A stretch of 64,000 bases of DNA, from positions 186,001 to 250,000 of the forward strand of contig NZ_BOOY01000003.1 of assembly GCF_016863475.1 (NCBI RefSeq). Reading direction: 5' to 3'. Source of the DNA: Spirilliplanes yamanashiensis (GTDB lineage Bacteria > Actinomycetota > Actinomycetes > Mycobacteriales > Micromonosporaceae). Position numbers and translations under genes: made by a program. A model generated the notes under the pieces. The model was given only the letters and a program-made list of their open reading frames with translations, was not told the DNA's origin and did no database searches. Shown one piece after another: positions 55,001 through 61,488 of this stretch; position 1 is the stretch's first letter, and every line of letters begins with the position of its first letter.

Positions 55001-55298
55001 CGACCTGCTGACGATGAGCCTGTACGGGACCTCGTCCGACAAGGGCGAGCGAATTTCGGCGGCCGAGGCGGCTGTGGGTTCCTACCGGCTGAACTACCAG
55101 GTGGCCGCTGTCGATCCCGTCAAGGGACGAGCTGTGGTCGCGTTCACTGCGACCAACACCTGGGATGTGAAGTCAATGACCCGTCCGCCGTGGATCGACA
55201 AGGCATCGTGGAATCCGCCGGAGCCCGCGTCGGGGAGGCTGTCCGATGTCACGCAGACGTTCAGTTGGGTGGAGGTGATCCCCTTCAGTGCCGAGTAG
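49002..55298 (+). CDS. Secreted RHS/YD-repeat protein with variable C-terminal tip
   Basis: A 2098-residue protein with a signal sequence (about 10-45, ending QVVQAAPA). A SpvB-like beta region with Cys pairs is followed by many YD repeats (YDxxGN, YTYDLRGR, from about 1040) and the RHS core end LGARLYDPLLGRFISVDP and NGYSYANNNPG (about 1820-1855). The final 234 residues (from about 54592) differ in character and are probably a toxin or effector tip released from the shell. GGGGGAG 6 nt upstream selects ATG 49002 (GTG 48999 possible). The next gene starts before its stop codon. Confidence 0.92.
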   Translation: MKLYAAAPRRSASMRSFGRRSRWLGASLAAVLAATLGGPQVVQAAPAEWSPPKPAEVPGVKVVNVKPKAPAAAPTAPGAPRAVKWPAPGSAEVDLSSPAGLRSAGAPGGIAAGQLPVRIGRVATAPAQGRAATSAAPARGRMRVTVHDRETAARVGTTGLLLDLTRTDGTAGSDGAVSVSVDYSGFAHAYGGGWSSRLRLVQLPACALTRPADTACITGRVLDTVNDEKSGTVTATALLRAAGASVLSVEGGPSGDDGDYRATDLSSAGSWEVSKQTGDFTWSLPLRMPPSQGGPAPQISLAYSSSSVDGRTTGTNNQGGWVGDGWEYWPGFIERKYIPCSDDKPTSDKRKTGDQCWFNDNATLSLSGRAGDLVRDGDVWRMKNDDGTRVERLRSGSRDNGDNDNEYWKVSTPDGTEYYFGYHKLPGWKTDDATTDSTWTVPVFGDDKTDECYDDTFAEAHCRQAWRWNLDYVVDPNGNTLAYYYGREGGAYARNGDPDKRTTYHRGGYLKRAEYGMRSGAEYGQAAPLRAVFTTEERCLADCWAGKAWESDPKRGQWPDTPWDQFCKEDTKCREQGSPTYWSARRLTTITTQKRSGPTSYADVESWTLRHTFDSPGSGESTPLWLAGVTRAGHIGDTTKDPEIAFDHGAESLDNRVDAVNDSRTGLKRWRIKRIGTESGGDILVTYAGGACDRDKLPDPKNNKTRCMPAYYAWPGTGEPTIDWFHKYVVTRVDHNDTVTDQPTQTTFYDYLDDPAWHYQDDEITKDKHKTWGDWRGYGKVRVRQGTAEGRQTATEYRYLRGMNGDKGREGTVEVTDWGGTVVDHEALNGFLRQEITFDGATATSVGRELFSTVHVPWKRGPTATRTRSGVTTNTYVVQTGSSRTRTAMPNGKWRITGTVTEHNDDGLPVTVTDLGDEAVTGDETCTRTTYGRNPASDDDGVFMVDKVIQTELLSRVCAGAPATAVPSTVLSRTRTFYDAYKDASSFGNPPVRGNVVRVEELDAFKGATPVYVRTQSSRYDSNGRAEETTDARGNTSRTKYVTAHGGLLTATEVTDALGHTVTTAKEPAWDLPTSVTDANRAVTTFRYDGLGRTTAVWLPGRSTPDRPTMKFSYLVRKSGGPTAIVSEHLLTSGSNYKATVTLYDGFLRKRQVQTSAPGGGRHLADTFHNAHGKLAWESQPYHDTTNAEPGTDLGRPQGQIPGLTEVHYDGAGRETDKVFKALGAEKWRTTTIHDGDRQTVIPPLGGTATTAIVDAHERTTELRQYRNVKDAGKDDPTLFDTIQYDYDLRGNLEKIVDAASNVWSYTYDLRGRQRTADDPDKGLVKTSYDAAGNVETVEDAGGKVIAYTYDKGNRKWTVRDGSVTGPKRAEWFYDDLENGAGKLSRSVRYVGGVAYESRVDAYDTAGRPTKTSVVLPAGAGGLCAAEAAAPCVYSTDLTYKQNGSPATTTLPKAAQLPAEKLTYGYNDVGEQTSLISPTQIYVGSVVYDKLGQLTQRELGNVGNRVSITSTFDGATRRLAATNVVPERKAEAANYSYDYDAAGNVTMVSDAPQGQKVDTQCYSYDYLRRLTDAWTPRSNDCKAAPDDDTALDGPAPYWHSWTYDRTGNRTQEVRHSSAGDTTLTYTYPTAGAAAVRPHAVTSVLTQAPGKPAVSREFTYDDAGNMRTRSSGAGAQQMLTWDAEGRLESVSESGGTTSFVYDADGNRLMRKDAAGSTVFLPGGTELTLATGATAAKATRYYSHKETVVATRSDAGLFWLVGDHHGTVEMAVNALTLAVTKRRTLPFGEIRGGAPAGWPATMDKGFVGGTADRTGLTHLGARLYDPLLGRFISVDPVIDPQNPQQLNGYSYANNNPGTMSDPTGLYPSHCATQLCAESYTPPAPKKTAPKKTYPVANTTSNGRKYIWNPMLGMTQEQIDARAKIINTATVKQALTHFASGREPRHQEYYQVDEMTLGIRSSDHMDWVRQLLTFMIGQGGYDPDRNINYDLPKGEAGSARAKRDLLTMSLYGTSSDKGERISAAEAAVGSYRLNYQVAAVDPVKGRAVVAFTATNTWDVKSMTRPPWIDKASWNPPEPASGRLSDVTQTFSWVEVIPFSAE
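54592..55298 (+). other. C-terminal tip domain of the RHS protein
   Basis: The last 234 residues after the RHS core. It starts with a Lys/Pro/Thr linker (PPAPKKTAPKK), has a helical middle (TQEQIDARAKIINTATVK, DHMDWVRQLLTFMIGQ), and a beta-like end with GSYRLNYQVAAVDPVKGRAVV, NTW and TRPPW. No known nuclease or deaminase motif is seen. By family analogy it is the candidate toxin module. Confidence 0.55.
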
Positions 55299-55812
55299 AA
55301 ATGCACGTCTCGCCGGGCGTGGCGGCCTGTGGCTCACTGGACCGGTCCTGCTGGCCGCCGCGCTCGGGCTCGCCGGGTGCGGGCCCACGACGGCACCTGA
55401 TCCCGCGCCCCCTCCGCCGACCGCCGCCGACATGGCGGGCGGGTGGTGCGGGGATCCCGGTGAACCCGGTGAGCGGGTATCCCTCCGTTCGGACGGGACG
55501 TTCCTCGTCGAAGGGCTCAGCGAAGAGGTCACCGACGAGTTGCTGGCCAGGTCGGGCTACGTCGACGGGTATCGGGTGAAAACCGAGTTCGGCGGCGTGC
55601 GCCCCACCACCGGTGCCGGCACATGGAGGCTTTACGATGCGCCGTCGTACGCGGTGGTCCGTCTGGAGTTCGAGCAGTTGGCTCGGCGTGCCGTCGACGA
55701 CGGTTTGAGCTTGAAGGTGGACCACGAAGGCGGTGATCGGTTGCTGTTCTTCTACGTCGGTGACGCCGACAGCGGTGACCGGCACGTTTTCAGGTCCTGC
55801 GGATCGGCATGA
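55288..55812 (+). CDS. Lipoprotein 1, candidate immunity or partner protein
   Basis: A 174-residue lipoprotein with lipobox LAGC (Cys31), a Pro/Ala linker and a folded domain from about 45 to 170: GGWCGDPGEPGERVSL, FLVEGLSEEV, EFGGVRPTTGAGTW, and a final Cys in FRSC that could pair with the Cys of GGWCG. GTG 55288 lies inside the end of the RHS gene (11-nt overlap) with GGAGGT upstream, so the two are translationally coupled. Clear paralogue of the next gene. Envelope location plus coupling suggests it neutralises or docks the RHS tip; this is inference. Confidence 0.8.
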   Translation: MPSRNARLAGRGGLWLTGPVLLAAALGLAGCGPTTAPDPAPPPPTAADMAGGWCGDPGEPGERVSLRSDGTFLVEGLSEEVTDELLARSGYVDGYRVKTEFGGVRPTTGAGTWRLYDAPSYAVVRLEFEQLARRAVDDGLSLKVDHEGGDRLLFFYVGDADSGDRHVFRSCGSA

Positions 55813-55880
55813 ACGGTCGTCCGCCGGATTCTCGGCGGACGGCCGGCAGGCATTCGACTGATAGAGGTGACTCGAGTTCC

Positions 55881-56429
55881 ATGCCGACCGACCGATTCGT
55901 CCGCCGGACGACTCCGCTGGCCGTCCTGGCGGCAGTCGTCGCGCTGGCGGGTTGCACGCCGAAACCGGCGGCCGGCCCTCCGCCCGCTCCGGCGGTGACG
56001 CCGTCCGCCGGCTCGATGACTCTCGGGCCGCCGAGTAAGGCTGACCTGGCCGGAGTCTGGTGCGGTGAGCCTGGCGAGACGGTGATGCTCAGCCCGGACA
56101 GCACCTTTGTAGTGGAAGGCCTCAGTGAGGCGTTTACGAAGGCGCTGTTCGACGATGACGGATACGTCGGTGACAACCGTCTTCAGGCGGAGTTCGGCGG
56201 CGTCCGTCCTACCATCGGTGCCGGAAGGTGGGCACTGTTCGACGCACCGACCTTCCTCGTCGTCGACCTCGGCTTCGACAGGCTGGGAACTCGCGCCTTC
56301 GAGGAGAGCTTCGGCCTTTCGGTGAGCCGAGAAGGCAGTGAGCGCCACCTCTATTTCTCCATCGGCGACCCCGACGATGGCAATCAGCACCGGTTCACGA
56401 GGTGCGAAGGCGCTTCAACAAACGTCTGA
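55881..56429 (+). CDS. Lipoprotein 2, paralogue of lipoprotein 1
   Basis: A 182-residue lipoprotein with lipobox LAGC (Cys25) and the same domain as its neighbour: GVWCGEPGETVML, FVVEGLSEAF, EFGGVRPTIGAGRW, ending FTRC. ATG 55881 is chosen because AGGTGA lies 10 nt upstream and a compact signal sequence follows; ATG 55809, overlapping the previous stop (ATGA), would add 24 polar residues. The pair is a recent-looking tandem duplication that has diverged. Confidence 0.8.
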   Translation: MPTDRFVRRTTPLAVLAAVVALAGCTPKPAAGPPPAPAVTPSAGSMTLGPPSKADLAGVWCGEPGETVMLSPDSTFVVEGLSEAFTKALFDDDGYVGDNRLQAEFGGVRPTIGAGRWALFDAPTFLVVDLGFDRLGTRAFEESFGLSVSREGSERHLYFSIGDPDDGNQHRFTRCEGASTNV

Positions 56430-56453
56430 TCACCGGACCGGGCGGGCAGCCGC

Positions 56454-57020
56454 TCAGGCCGGGGCGAGGTCGGCGCGGTTCCAGGTGAGGGTGCCGTCGC
56501 GCAGCTCGGCGACCACCCGGCGCAGCCAGGCCAGCTCGGTCGCCGTCAGCGCGTCCTTGTACTCCTCCTCGATCAGGAACAGCCGGGGCAGGTCGGGCGC
56601 CGGGGGCTTCGCGGCCTGCGCCGCCTCCAGCGCCTCGATGCGGGCGGCCAGCAGGTCGGCGACCTGGGGCGGTTCGAGCAGGGCGATGAGGGCGAGCGCG
56701 ACGGGGAACTCGGGGAACTCGCGCGGCGGGGTGCTGAGCATGGTGGTGAGCCAGCCGTGCAGGGTGGCGTGGCCCGTCTCGGTGATCTCGTAGACGGTGC
56801 GTTCCGGGCGGCCGGTGTCGCGGGCGGTGAGCGCCGGGGTGGCGAGGCCGTCGCGGACGAGGCGGTCGAGGGTCTGGTAGACGCTGTTGCGCTGCGCGAC
56901 GTTGACCAGGGTGTCCTGCGCGCGTTCCTTGATCACCTGCTGCATCCGGTACGGGTGCATCGGGGCCTCCGCCAGCAGCGCCAGCACCAGCACGGCCAGG
57001 GGGGAACGACGCGGTGTCAC
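56454..57020 (-). CDS. PadR-family transcription regulator
   Basis: A 188-residue regulator. The winged helix at the N-terminus has LAVLVLALLAEAPMHPYRMQQVI, here cut as LAVLVLALLAE and MHPYRMQQVI (about 8-28), then NSVYQTLDRLVRDGL and the wing RTVYEITETGHATL. The C-terminal helical part (about 95-185) is the dimer domain of the PadR/Vir type. GTG 57020 is 7 nt after TAGGCT, so leaderless. It is divergent from the FAD monooxygenase, and the dyad between them is its likely operator, giving autoregulation. Confidence 0.92.
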   Translation of the reverse strand: MTPRRSPLAVLVLALLAEAPMHPYRMQQVIKERAQDTLVNVAQRNSVYQTLDRLVRDGLATPALTARDTGRPERTVYEITETGHATLHGWLTTMLSTPPREFPEFPVALALIALLEPPQVADLLAARIEALEAAQAAKPPAPDLPRLFLIEEEYKDALTATELAWLRRVVAELRDGTLTWNRADLAPA

Positions 57021-57027
57021 GCCCGTC

Positions 57028-57033
57028 AGCCTA
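57028..57033 (-). promoter_or_regulatory. -10 box of leaderless padR-type gene
   Basis: TAGGCT on the minus strand, 7 nt before GTG 57020. Confidence 0.55.
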
Positions 57034-57046
57034 GTGGTTCCCGCGC

Positions 57047-57065
57047 CTAGACATTTTATGTATAG
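57047..57065. promoter_or_regulatory. Probable PadR operator
   Basis: CTAGACATTTTATGTATAG, 7 of 8 pairs around a 3-bp centre, with the ACAT/ATGT half-sites typical of PadR family operators. It overlaps the -10 box (57061-57066) of the monooxygenase gene and the -35 region of the regulator gene. Confidence 0.7.
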
Positions 57066-57066
57066 T
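57061..57066 (+). promoter_or_regulatory. -10 box of leaderless monooxygenase gene
   Basis: TATAGT, 6 nt before ATG 57073. Confidence 0.6.
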
Positions 57067-57072
57067 CCTGGC

Positions 57073-58230
57073 ATGACTAAACAAGTGGTCGTCATCGGGG
57101 GCGGGATCGCCGGTACGGTCGCGGCCATCGCCCTGCAGCGCGCCGGGTTCGCCCCGGCGGTCCATGAGGCCCACCCGCGCTCCGCCGACGAGCGCGGCGC
57201 GTTCCTCACCCTCGCCGTCAACGGCCAGCGCGCCCTGCGCGCCCTCGGCCTCGACCCCGCCGAGGTGCTCGCCGCCGGCTACCCGACGCCGACCGTCGCG
57301 ATGGGCAACGGCGCCGGCCGGCACTGGGCGGACCTGCCGCTCGGCGGGCCCACCCCCGACGGCCTGGTCACCCGCACCATCCGCCGCGCCGACCTGTACG
57401 CCGCGCTGCGCGACGAGGCCGTGCGGCGCGGCATCCCGGTCACGTACGGGCGGCGGCTCACCGGCCTGCGGCACGACGGCGCGGGCGTCACCGCGGAGTT
57501 CGCCGACGGCGCCGAGGCGCGCGGCGCGCTGCTCGTCGGCGCCGACGGCCTGCACTCGCGCACCCGCACCCTGCTCGACCCGCACGCCGCGCCGCCGCGC
57601 AACCTCGGCCTGCTCAACACCGGCGGCTTCACCGACCGCCCGGTCGCCGCGGGCGTTTCGCCCGGCACGGTGCGGATGGCGTTCGGGCGGCGCTGCTTCT
57701 TCGGCTGGTCCGCCGCGCCCGACGGGTCGGTGTGGTGGTTCGCCAACCCGCCGGGGCACTCGTACCCCGGCGGCGACTGGCGGGCGCACCTCACGGACCT
57801 GTTCGCCGGCGACGCCGTCCCCGCCCGCGCGATCATCGCCGCCACCGACGACCTGCTCGGCCCGTGGCCGACGTTCGACCTGCCGGACGTGGCGGTGTGG
57901 CGCCGGGGGCACGCGGTGCTGGCCGGCGACGCCGCGCACGCCATGTCGCCGTCGTCCGGGCAGGGCGCGTCCATGGCGATCGAGGACGCCGTCGTGCTGG
58001 GCGCCTGCGTGCGCGACGCCGCCGGCGTGCCGGAGGCGCTGGCCGCGTACGAGCGGATCCGCCGCCCGCGGGTGCGCCGGGTCGTGGCCCACGGCCGCCG
58101 CAACGGCACCGGCAAGGCCGCCGGTCCGGTCGGGCGCCGGGTCAACGACGTGCTGATGCCCGTGGTGCTGCGCGCCGTCGCCCGCCGCCCGCAGGCCACC
58201 GCCTGGCTGCTCGACCACCGGGTGGCGTAG
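57073..58230 (+). CDS. FAD-dependent aromatic monooxygenase
   Basis: A 385-residue group A flavoprotein monooxygenase (TetX/PHBH-like): GGGIAG (about 9-14), Arg in TIRRADLYAAL, DG motif GADGLHSRTR (about 157-166), and GD motif AGDAAHAMSPSSGQGA (about 290-305). It oxidises small aromatic or antibiotic-like compounds with NAD(P)H and O2. The PadR regulator next to it suggests induction by its substrate, perhaps a phenolic compound or a drug. A hairpin follows its stop. Confidence 0.92.
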   Translation: MTKQVVVIGGGIAGTVAAIALQRAGFAPAVHEAHPRSADERGAFLTLAVNGQRALRALGLDPAEVLAAGYPTPTVAMGNGAGRHWADLPLGGPTPDGLVTRTIRRADLYAALRDEAVRRGIPVTYGRRLTGLRHDGAGVTAEFADGAEARGALLVGADGLHSRTRTLLDPHAAPPRNLGLLNTGGFTDRPVAAGVSPGTVRMAFGRRCFFGWSAAPDGSVWWFANPPGHSYPGGDWRAHLTDLFAGDAVPARAIIAATDDLLGPWPTFDLPDVAVWRRGHAVLAGDAAHAMSPSSGQGASMAIEDAVVLGACVRDAAGVPEALAAYERIRRPRVRRVVAHGRRNGTGKAAGPVGRRVNDVLMPVVLRAVARRPQATAWLLDHRVA

Positions 58231-58234
58231 CGGG

Positions 58235-58249
58235 CCGGGTCACACCCGG
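58235..58249 (+). terminator. Hairpin after the monooxygenase gene
   Basis: CCGGGT-CAC-ACCCGG, 4 bp after the stop codon. A short but perfect stem without a T-run. Confidence 0.45.
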
Positions 58250-58278
58250 GTGCGTTCAGGTCGGCGCGGGCCCGGCCG

Positions 58279-59772
58279 ATGGGCCCCGGCATGACCCGCC
58301 CGCGCGCCACCCGCCCCGACGGGGTGCTGGCCGTGCTGGCGGTGACCGGCCTGCTCTACCTCGCCCTGGCGGCGGCGGGCGTCGACGGGACCGCCCGGGT
58401 GGCCGCGCCGTGGGCGGCGATGACGGTCGCGCACGCCCTCGCCGTGGCGCCCGCCCTGCGGGTCGCCCGCACCCGCTCCGCGCCCCGGGCGGTGCGCCGG
58501 CTGTGGGGCGCGGTCGCGTTCACCGCCGCGACGTTCCTCGCCGGGGACCTGTACCAGGTCACCGTCATCGCCGCCGAGCCCCGATCCGAGGCGGCGGTCT
58601 GGGGCGCCGACCCCGTTCTCTACCTCAGCTCGGCCGGGACGCTGGTGCTGGTCGTCGTCATGCTCAGCACGCCGCTCGGGCTCGGCCGGGGCCGCGGGCG
58701 CGGCCGGTTCCGGCTCGACATCGCCACGATCATGGTCGCGACGGCCACCGTCAGCGTGCACGGCACCGCCCTGCCCGACGCGGCGGGCGCGGTGGCCTGG
58801 ACGGTGTCGCTCGTCGACTCCGTCGTGCTCGGCACGGGCACGCTGCTGCTCGCCGTCTACGCCACGGTCAAGCTCACGTTCAGCCCCGCCCCGCCGTTCG
58901 CCCCGCTCGCCGGGCGGCTGGCTGGCACCGCGGCCGCGCTGGAGACGGTGCTGCAGATCCTGCCGGACAGCTGGTACCTCGGGCCGCACGCCGCCTGGGT
59001 GCAGGCGGGGCACGTCGCCGCGAACCTGGCGCTGGCGGCCGCCGCCCGGGTCCAGTGGCGGTGCACGGCCGCCGGCCCGGCCGCCGCGGCGGGCAGCCGG
59101 GGGCGGGCGTACTCGGTGCTGCCGTACGCCGCGATCGGCGTCACCTACGCGCTGCTGGTGTGGACGCTCGCCGACACCGGGCTGACGGGCGAGGCCTGGA
59201 TCGTGGTGGGCGGCGCCATCGTCAGCACCGCCCTGGTGGTGGTGCGGCAGGTGGCGGCGTTCCGGCACATCGCGGAGCTGCTGGCCGAGCGGGACGCCCT
59301 CGCCGCGCAGCTGCGCCACCAGGCGTTCCACGACAGCCTGACGGGCCTGGCCAACCGGGCGCTGTTCCTGGAGCGGCTGGCCGCCGCGCTGCCGGCCGCC
59401 CCCGCCGTCCTGCTCATCGACCTGGACGACTTCAAGCCGGTGAACGACCGGTACGGCCACGCGGCCGGCGACCGGCTGCTCGTCGAGGTGGCCCGCCGGC
59501 TCACCGCGGCCGTGCGGGCCGGCGACACCGTGGCCCGGCTCGGCGGCGACGAGTTCGCGGTGATCGTGGCGGGCGACGGCGCCGGCGCGGTGCCGGCCCG
59601 GGTGGCCGCGGCGCTGGCCGAGCCGTTCGCCGTCGGCGACACCGGGGCCAGCATCGGCGTGGCCCACGCCCGCCCCGGCCAGTCCGCCGACGCCGTGCTG
59701 CACGAGGCGGATCTGGCGATGTACGCCGCGAAGGCGCGGGGGAAGGGCACGCTGGTGGAGTACGCCGCCTGA
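58279..59772 (+). CDS. Membrane-bound diguanylate cyclase (GGDEF)
   Basis: A 497-residue protein. About nine hydrophobic segments (about 12-330) form a sensor region, then a short coiled linker (AELLAERDALAAQLRHQAFHD) and a GGDEF domain with intact GGDEF (about 423-427). LIDLDDFKPVNDRYGHAAGD holds the metal and GTP residues. RAGD five residues before GGDEF is a product-inhibition I-site. It should therefore make cyclic di-GMP, with feedback control. No EAL domain. ATG 58279 or 58291 could be the start. Confidence 0.9.
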   Translation: MGPGMTRPRATRPDGVLAVLAVTGLLYLALAAAGVDGTARVAAPWAAMTVAHALAVAPALRVARTRSAPRAVRRLWGAVAFTAATFLAGDLYQVTVIAAEPRSEAAVWGADPVLYLSSAGTLVLVVVMLSTPLGLGRGRGRGRFRLDIATIMVATATVSVHGTALPDAAGAVAWTVSLVDSVVLGTGTLLLAVYATVKLTFSPAPPFAPLAGRLAGTAAALETVLQILPDSWYLGPHAAWVQAGHVAANLALAAAARVQWRCTAAGPAAAAGSRGRAYSVLPYAAIGVTYALLVWTLADTGLTGEAWIVVGGAIVSTALVVVRQVAAFRHIAELLAERDALAAQLRHQAFHDSLTGLANRALFLERLAAALPAAPAVLLIDLDDFKPVNDRYGHAAGDRLLVEVARRLTAAVRAGDTVARLGGDEFAVIVAGDGAGAVPARVAAALAEPFAVGDTGASIGVAHARPGQSADAVLHEADLAMYAAKARGKGTLVEYAA

Positions 59773-59776
59773 CACC

Positions 59777-59792
59777 CTTAGCGATCGTTAAG
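59777..59792. promoter_or_regulatory. Operator-like palindrome upstream of the mutase gene
   Basis: CTTAGCGATCGTTAAG, 7 of 8 pairs. Its TAGCGATCGTTAAG core matches 12 of 14 positions of the motif between the epimerase and thiolase genes (43805-43818). It overlaps the expected -35 region of the mutase promoter. Confidence 0.6.
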
Positions 59793-59801
59793 TTTCCCGC
59801 C

Positions 59802-59807
59802 TAGAGT
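59802..59807 (+). promoter_or_regulatory. -10 box of leaderless mutase gene
   Basis: TAGAGT, 6 nt before ATG 59814. Confidence 0.6.
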
Positions 59808-59813
59808 GTCGGC

Positions 59814-61487
59814 ATGGACGCAGCCGACATCGCCGCCGGTCGCGAGCGCTGGCAGCGGCGCTACGACGCCGCCCGCACCCGGGACGCCGACTTCACCACC
59901 CTGTCCGGCAACGAGGTCGACCCGGTGTACGGGCCGCCGGAGGGCGCCGGGCTCCCCGGCTTCGAGCGCATCGGGTGGCCGGGCGAGTTCCCGTACACCC
60001 GGGGTCTGTATCCCACCGGCTACCGCGGGCGGACCTGGACGATCCGGCAGTTCGCCGGCTTCGGCAACGCCCGGCAGACCAACGAGCGCTACAAGATGAT
60101 CCTGGCCGCGGGCGGCGGCGGGCTCAGCGTCGCGTTCGACATGCCCACCCTCATGGGCCGCGACTCCGACGACGCCCAGTCGCTCGGCGAGGTCGGGCAC
60201 TGCGGCGTCGCCATCGACTCCGCCGCCGACATGGACGTGCTGTTCGACGGCATCCCGCTCGGCGACGTCACCACCAGCATGACCATCTCCGGCCCCGCCG
60301 TGCCGATCTTCTGCATGTACCTGGTCGCCGCCGAACGCCAGGGCGCCGACCTCGGCAAGCTCGACGGCACCCTGCAGACCGACATCTTCAAGGAGTACAT
60401 CGCCCAGAAGGAGTGGCTGTTCGCCCCCGAGCCGCACCTGCGCCTCATCGGCGACCTGATGGAGTACTGCGCCGCCGAGATCCCGAGGTACAAGCCGCTC
60501 AGCGTCTCCGGCTACCACATCCGCGAGGCCGGCTCGACCGCCGCGCAGGAGCTCGCGTACACCCTCGCCGACGGCTTCGGCTACGTCGAGCTGGGCCTGT
60601 CCCGCGGCCTCGACGTCAACACGTTCGCGCCGGGCCTGAGCTTCTTCTTCGACGCCCACCTCGACTTCTTCGAGGAGATCGCCAAGTTCCGCGCCGCCCG
60701 CCGCATCTGGGCCCGCCGGCTGCGCGACGTGTACGGCGCCACCAGCGAGAAGGCGCTGTGGCTGAAGTTCCACACCCAGACCGCCGGCGTCAGCCTCACC
60801 GCGCAGCAGCCCGTCAACAACGTCGTGCGCACCGCCGTCGAGGCGCTCGCCGCCGTGCTCGGCGGCACCAACTCCCTGCACACCAACGCCCTCGACGAGA
60901 CCCTCGCGCTGCCGACGGACGAATCCGCCGAGATCGCCCTGCGCACCCAGCAGGTGCTGATGGAGGAGATCGGCGTCACCAACGTCGCCGACCCGCTCGG
61001 CGGCTCCTGGTACGTCGAGGCGCTCACCGACCGCATCGAGGCCGAGGCGGAGGAGATCTTCACCCGCATCCAGGACCTCGGCCACGACGGCACGATGACC
61101 GCGGGCATCCTGCAGGGCATCGAGGACGGCTGGTTCACCGCCCACATCGCCGAGAGCGCGTTCGCCTACCAGCAGGCGCTGGAGAAGGGCGAGAAGAGGA
61201 TCGTCGGCGTGAACGTGCACACCTCGACCGTCGCCAAGCCCCTGGAGATCCTGCGCATCTCGCACGAGGTGGAACGCGAGCAGAACCGCGTCCTGGCCGA
61301 ACGCCGCGCCGCCCGCGACACCGCCGCGGTGACGGCCGCCCTGGACCGCATGGTCGCCGCCGCCCGCACCGACGCCAACATGATCCCGGCGATGCTCGAC
61401 GCCGCCCGCGCCGAGGCCACCCTCGGCGAGATCTGCGACGCCCTGCGCGGCGAGTGGGGCGTGCACCGGGAGCCGGCCCGCTTCTGA
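59814..61487 (+). CDS. icmA: Acyl-CoA mutase large subunit, isobutyryl-CoA mutase type
   Basis: A 557-residue TIM-barrel subunit of a B12-dependent acyl-CoA mutase, lacking the C-terminal cobalamin domain, so it needs a separate small subunit not seen here. Substrate-pocket residues are Phe80 (TIRQFAGFG) and Gln198 (EYIAQKEW). These are the residues reported for isobutyryl-CoA mutase, where methylmalonyl-CoA mutase has Tyr89 and Arg207. It should therefore interconvert isobutyryl- and n-butyryl-CoA, feeding valine carbon or polyketide precursors. Leaderless ATG; operator-like motif shared with the epimerase/thiolase genes. Confidence 0.88.
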   Translation: MDAADIAAGRERWQRRYDAARTRDADFTTLSGNEVDPVYGPPEGAGLPGFERIGWPGEFPYTRGLYPTGYRGRTWTIRQFAGFGNARQTNERYKMILAAGGGGLSVAFDMPTLMGRDSDDAQSLGEVGHCGVAIDSAADMDVLFDGIPLGDVTTSMTISGPAVPIFCMYLVAAERQGADLGKLDGTLQTDIFKEYIAQKEWLFAPEPHLRLIGDLMEYCAAEIPRYKPLSVSGYHIREAGSTAAQELAYTLADGFGYVELGLSRGLDVNTFAPGLSFFFDAHLDFFEEIAKFRAARRIWARRLRDVYGATSEKALWLKFHTQTAGVSLTAQQPVNNVVRTAVEALAAVLGGTNSLHTNALDETLALPTDESAEIALRTQQVLMEEIGVTNVADPLGGSWYVEALTDRIEAEAEEIFTRIQDLGHDGTMTAGILQGIEDGWFTAHIAESAFAYQQALEKGEKRIVGVNVHTSTVAKPLEILRISHEVEREQNRVLAERRAARDTAAVTAALDRMVAAARTDANMIPAMLDAARAEATLGEICDALRGEWGVHREPARF

Positions 61488-61488
61488 C

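Noticed and set aside
46012-56429. The RHS island as a transposon or prophage
   Set aside because: I see no transposase, integrase, tRNA, terminal inverted repeats or target-site duplications at the borders. The composition shift alone does not show a mobile element.
59814-61487. Calling the mutase methylmalonyl-CoA mutase because epimerase and meaB genes are in the window
   Set aside because: Phe80 and Gln198 are those of isobutyryl-CoA mutase, and the cobalamin domain is absent.
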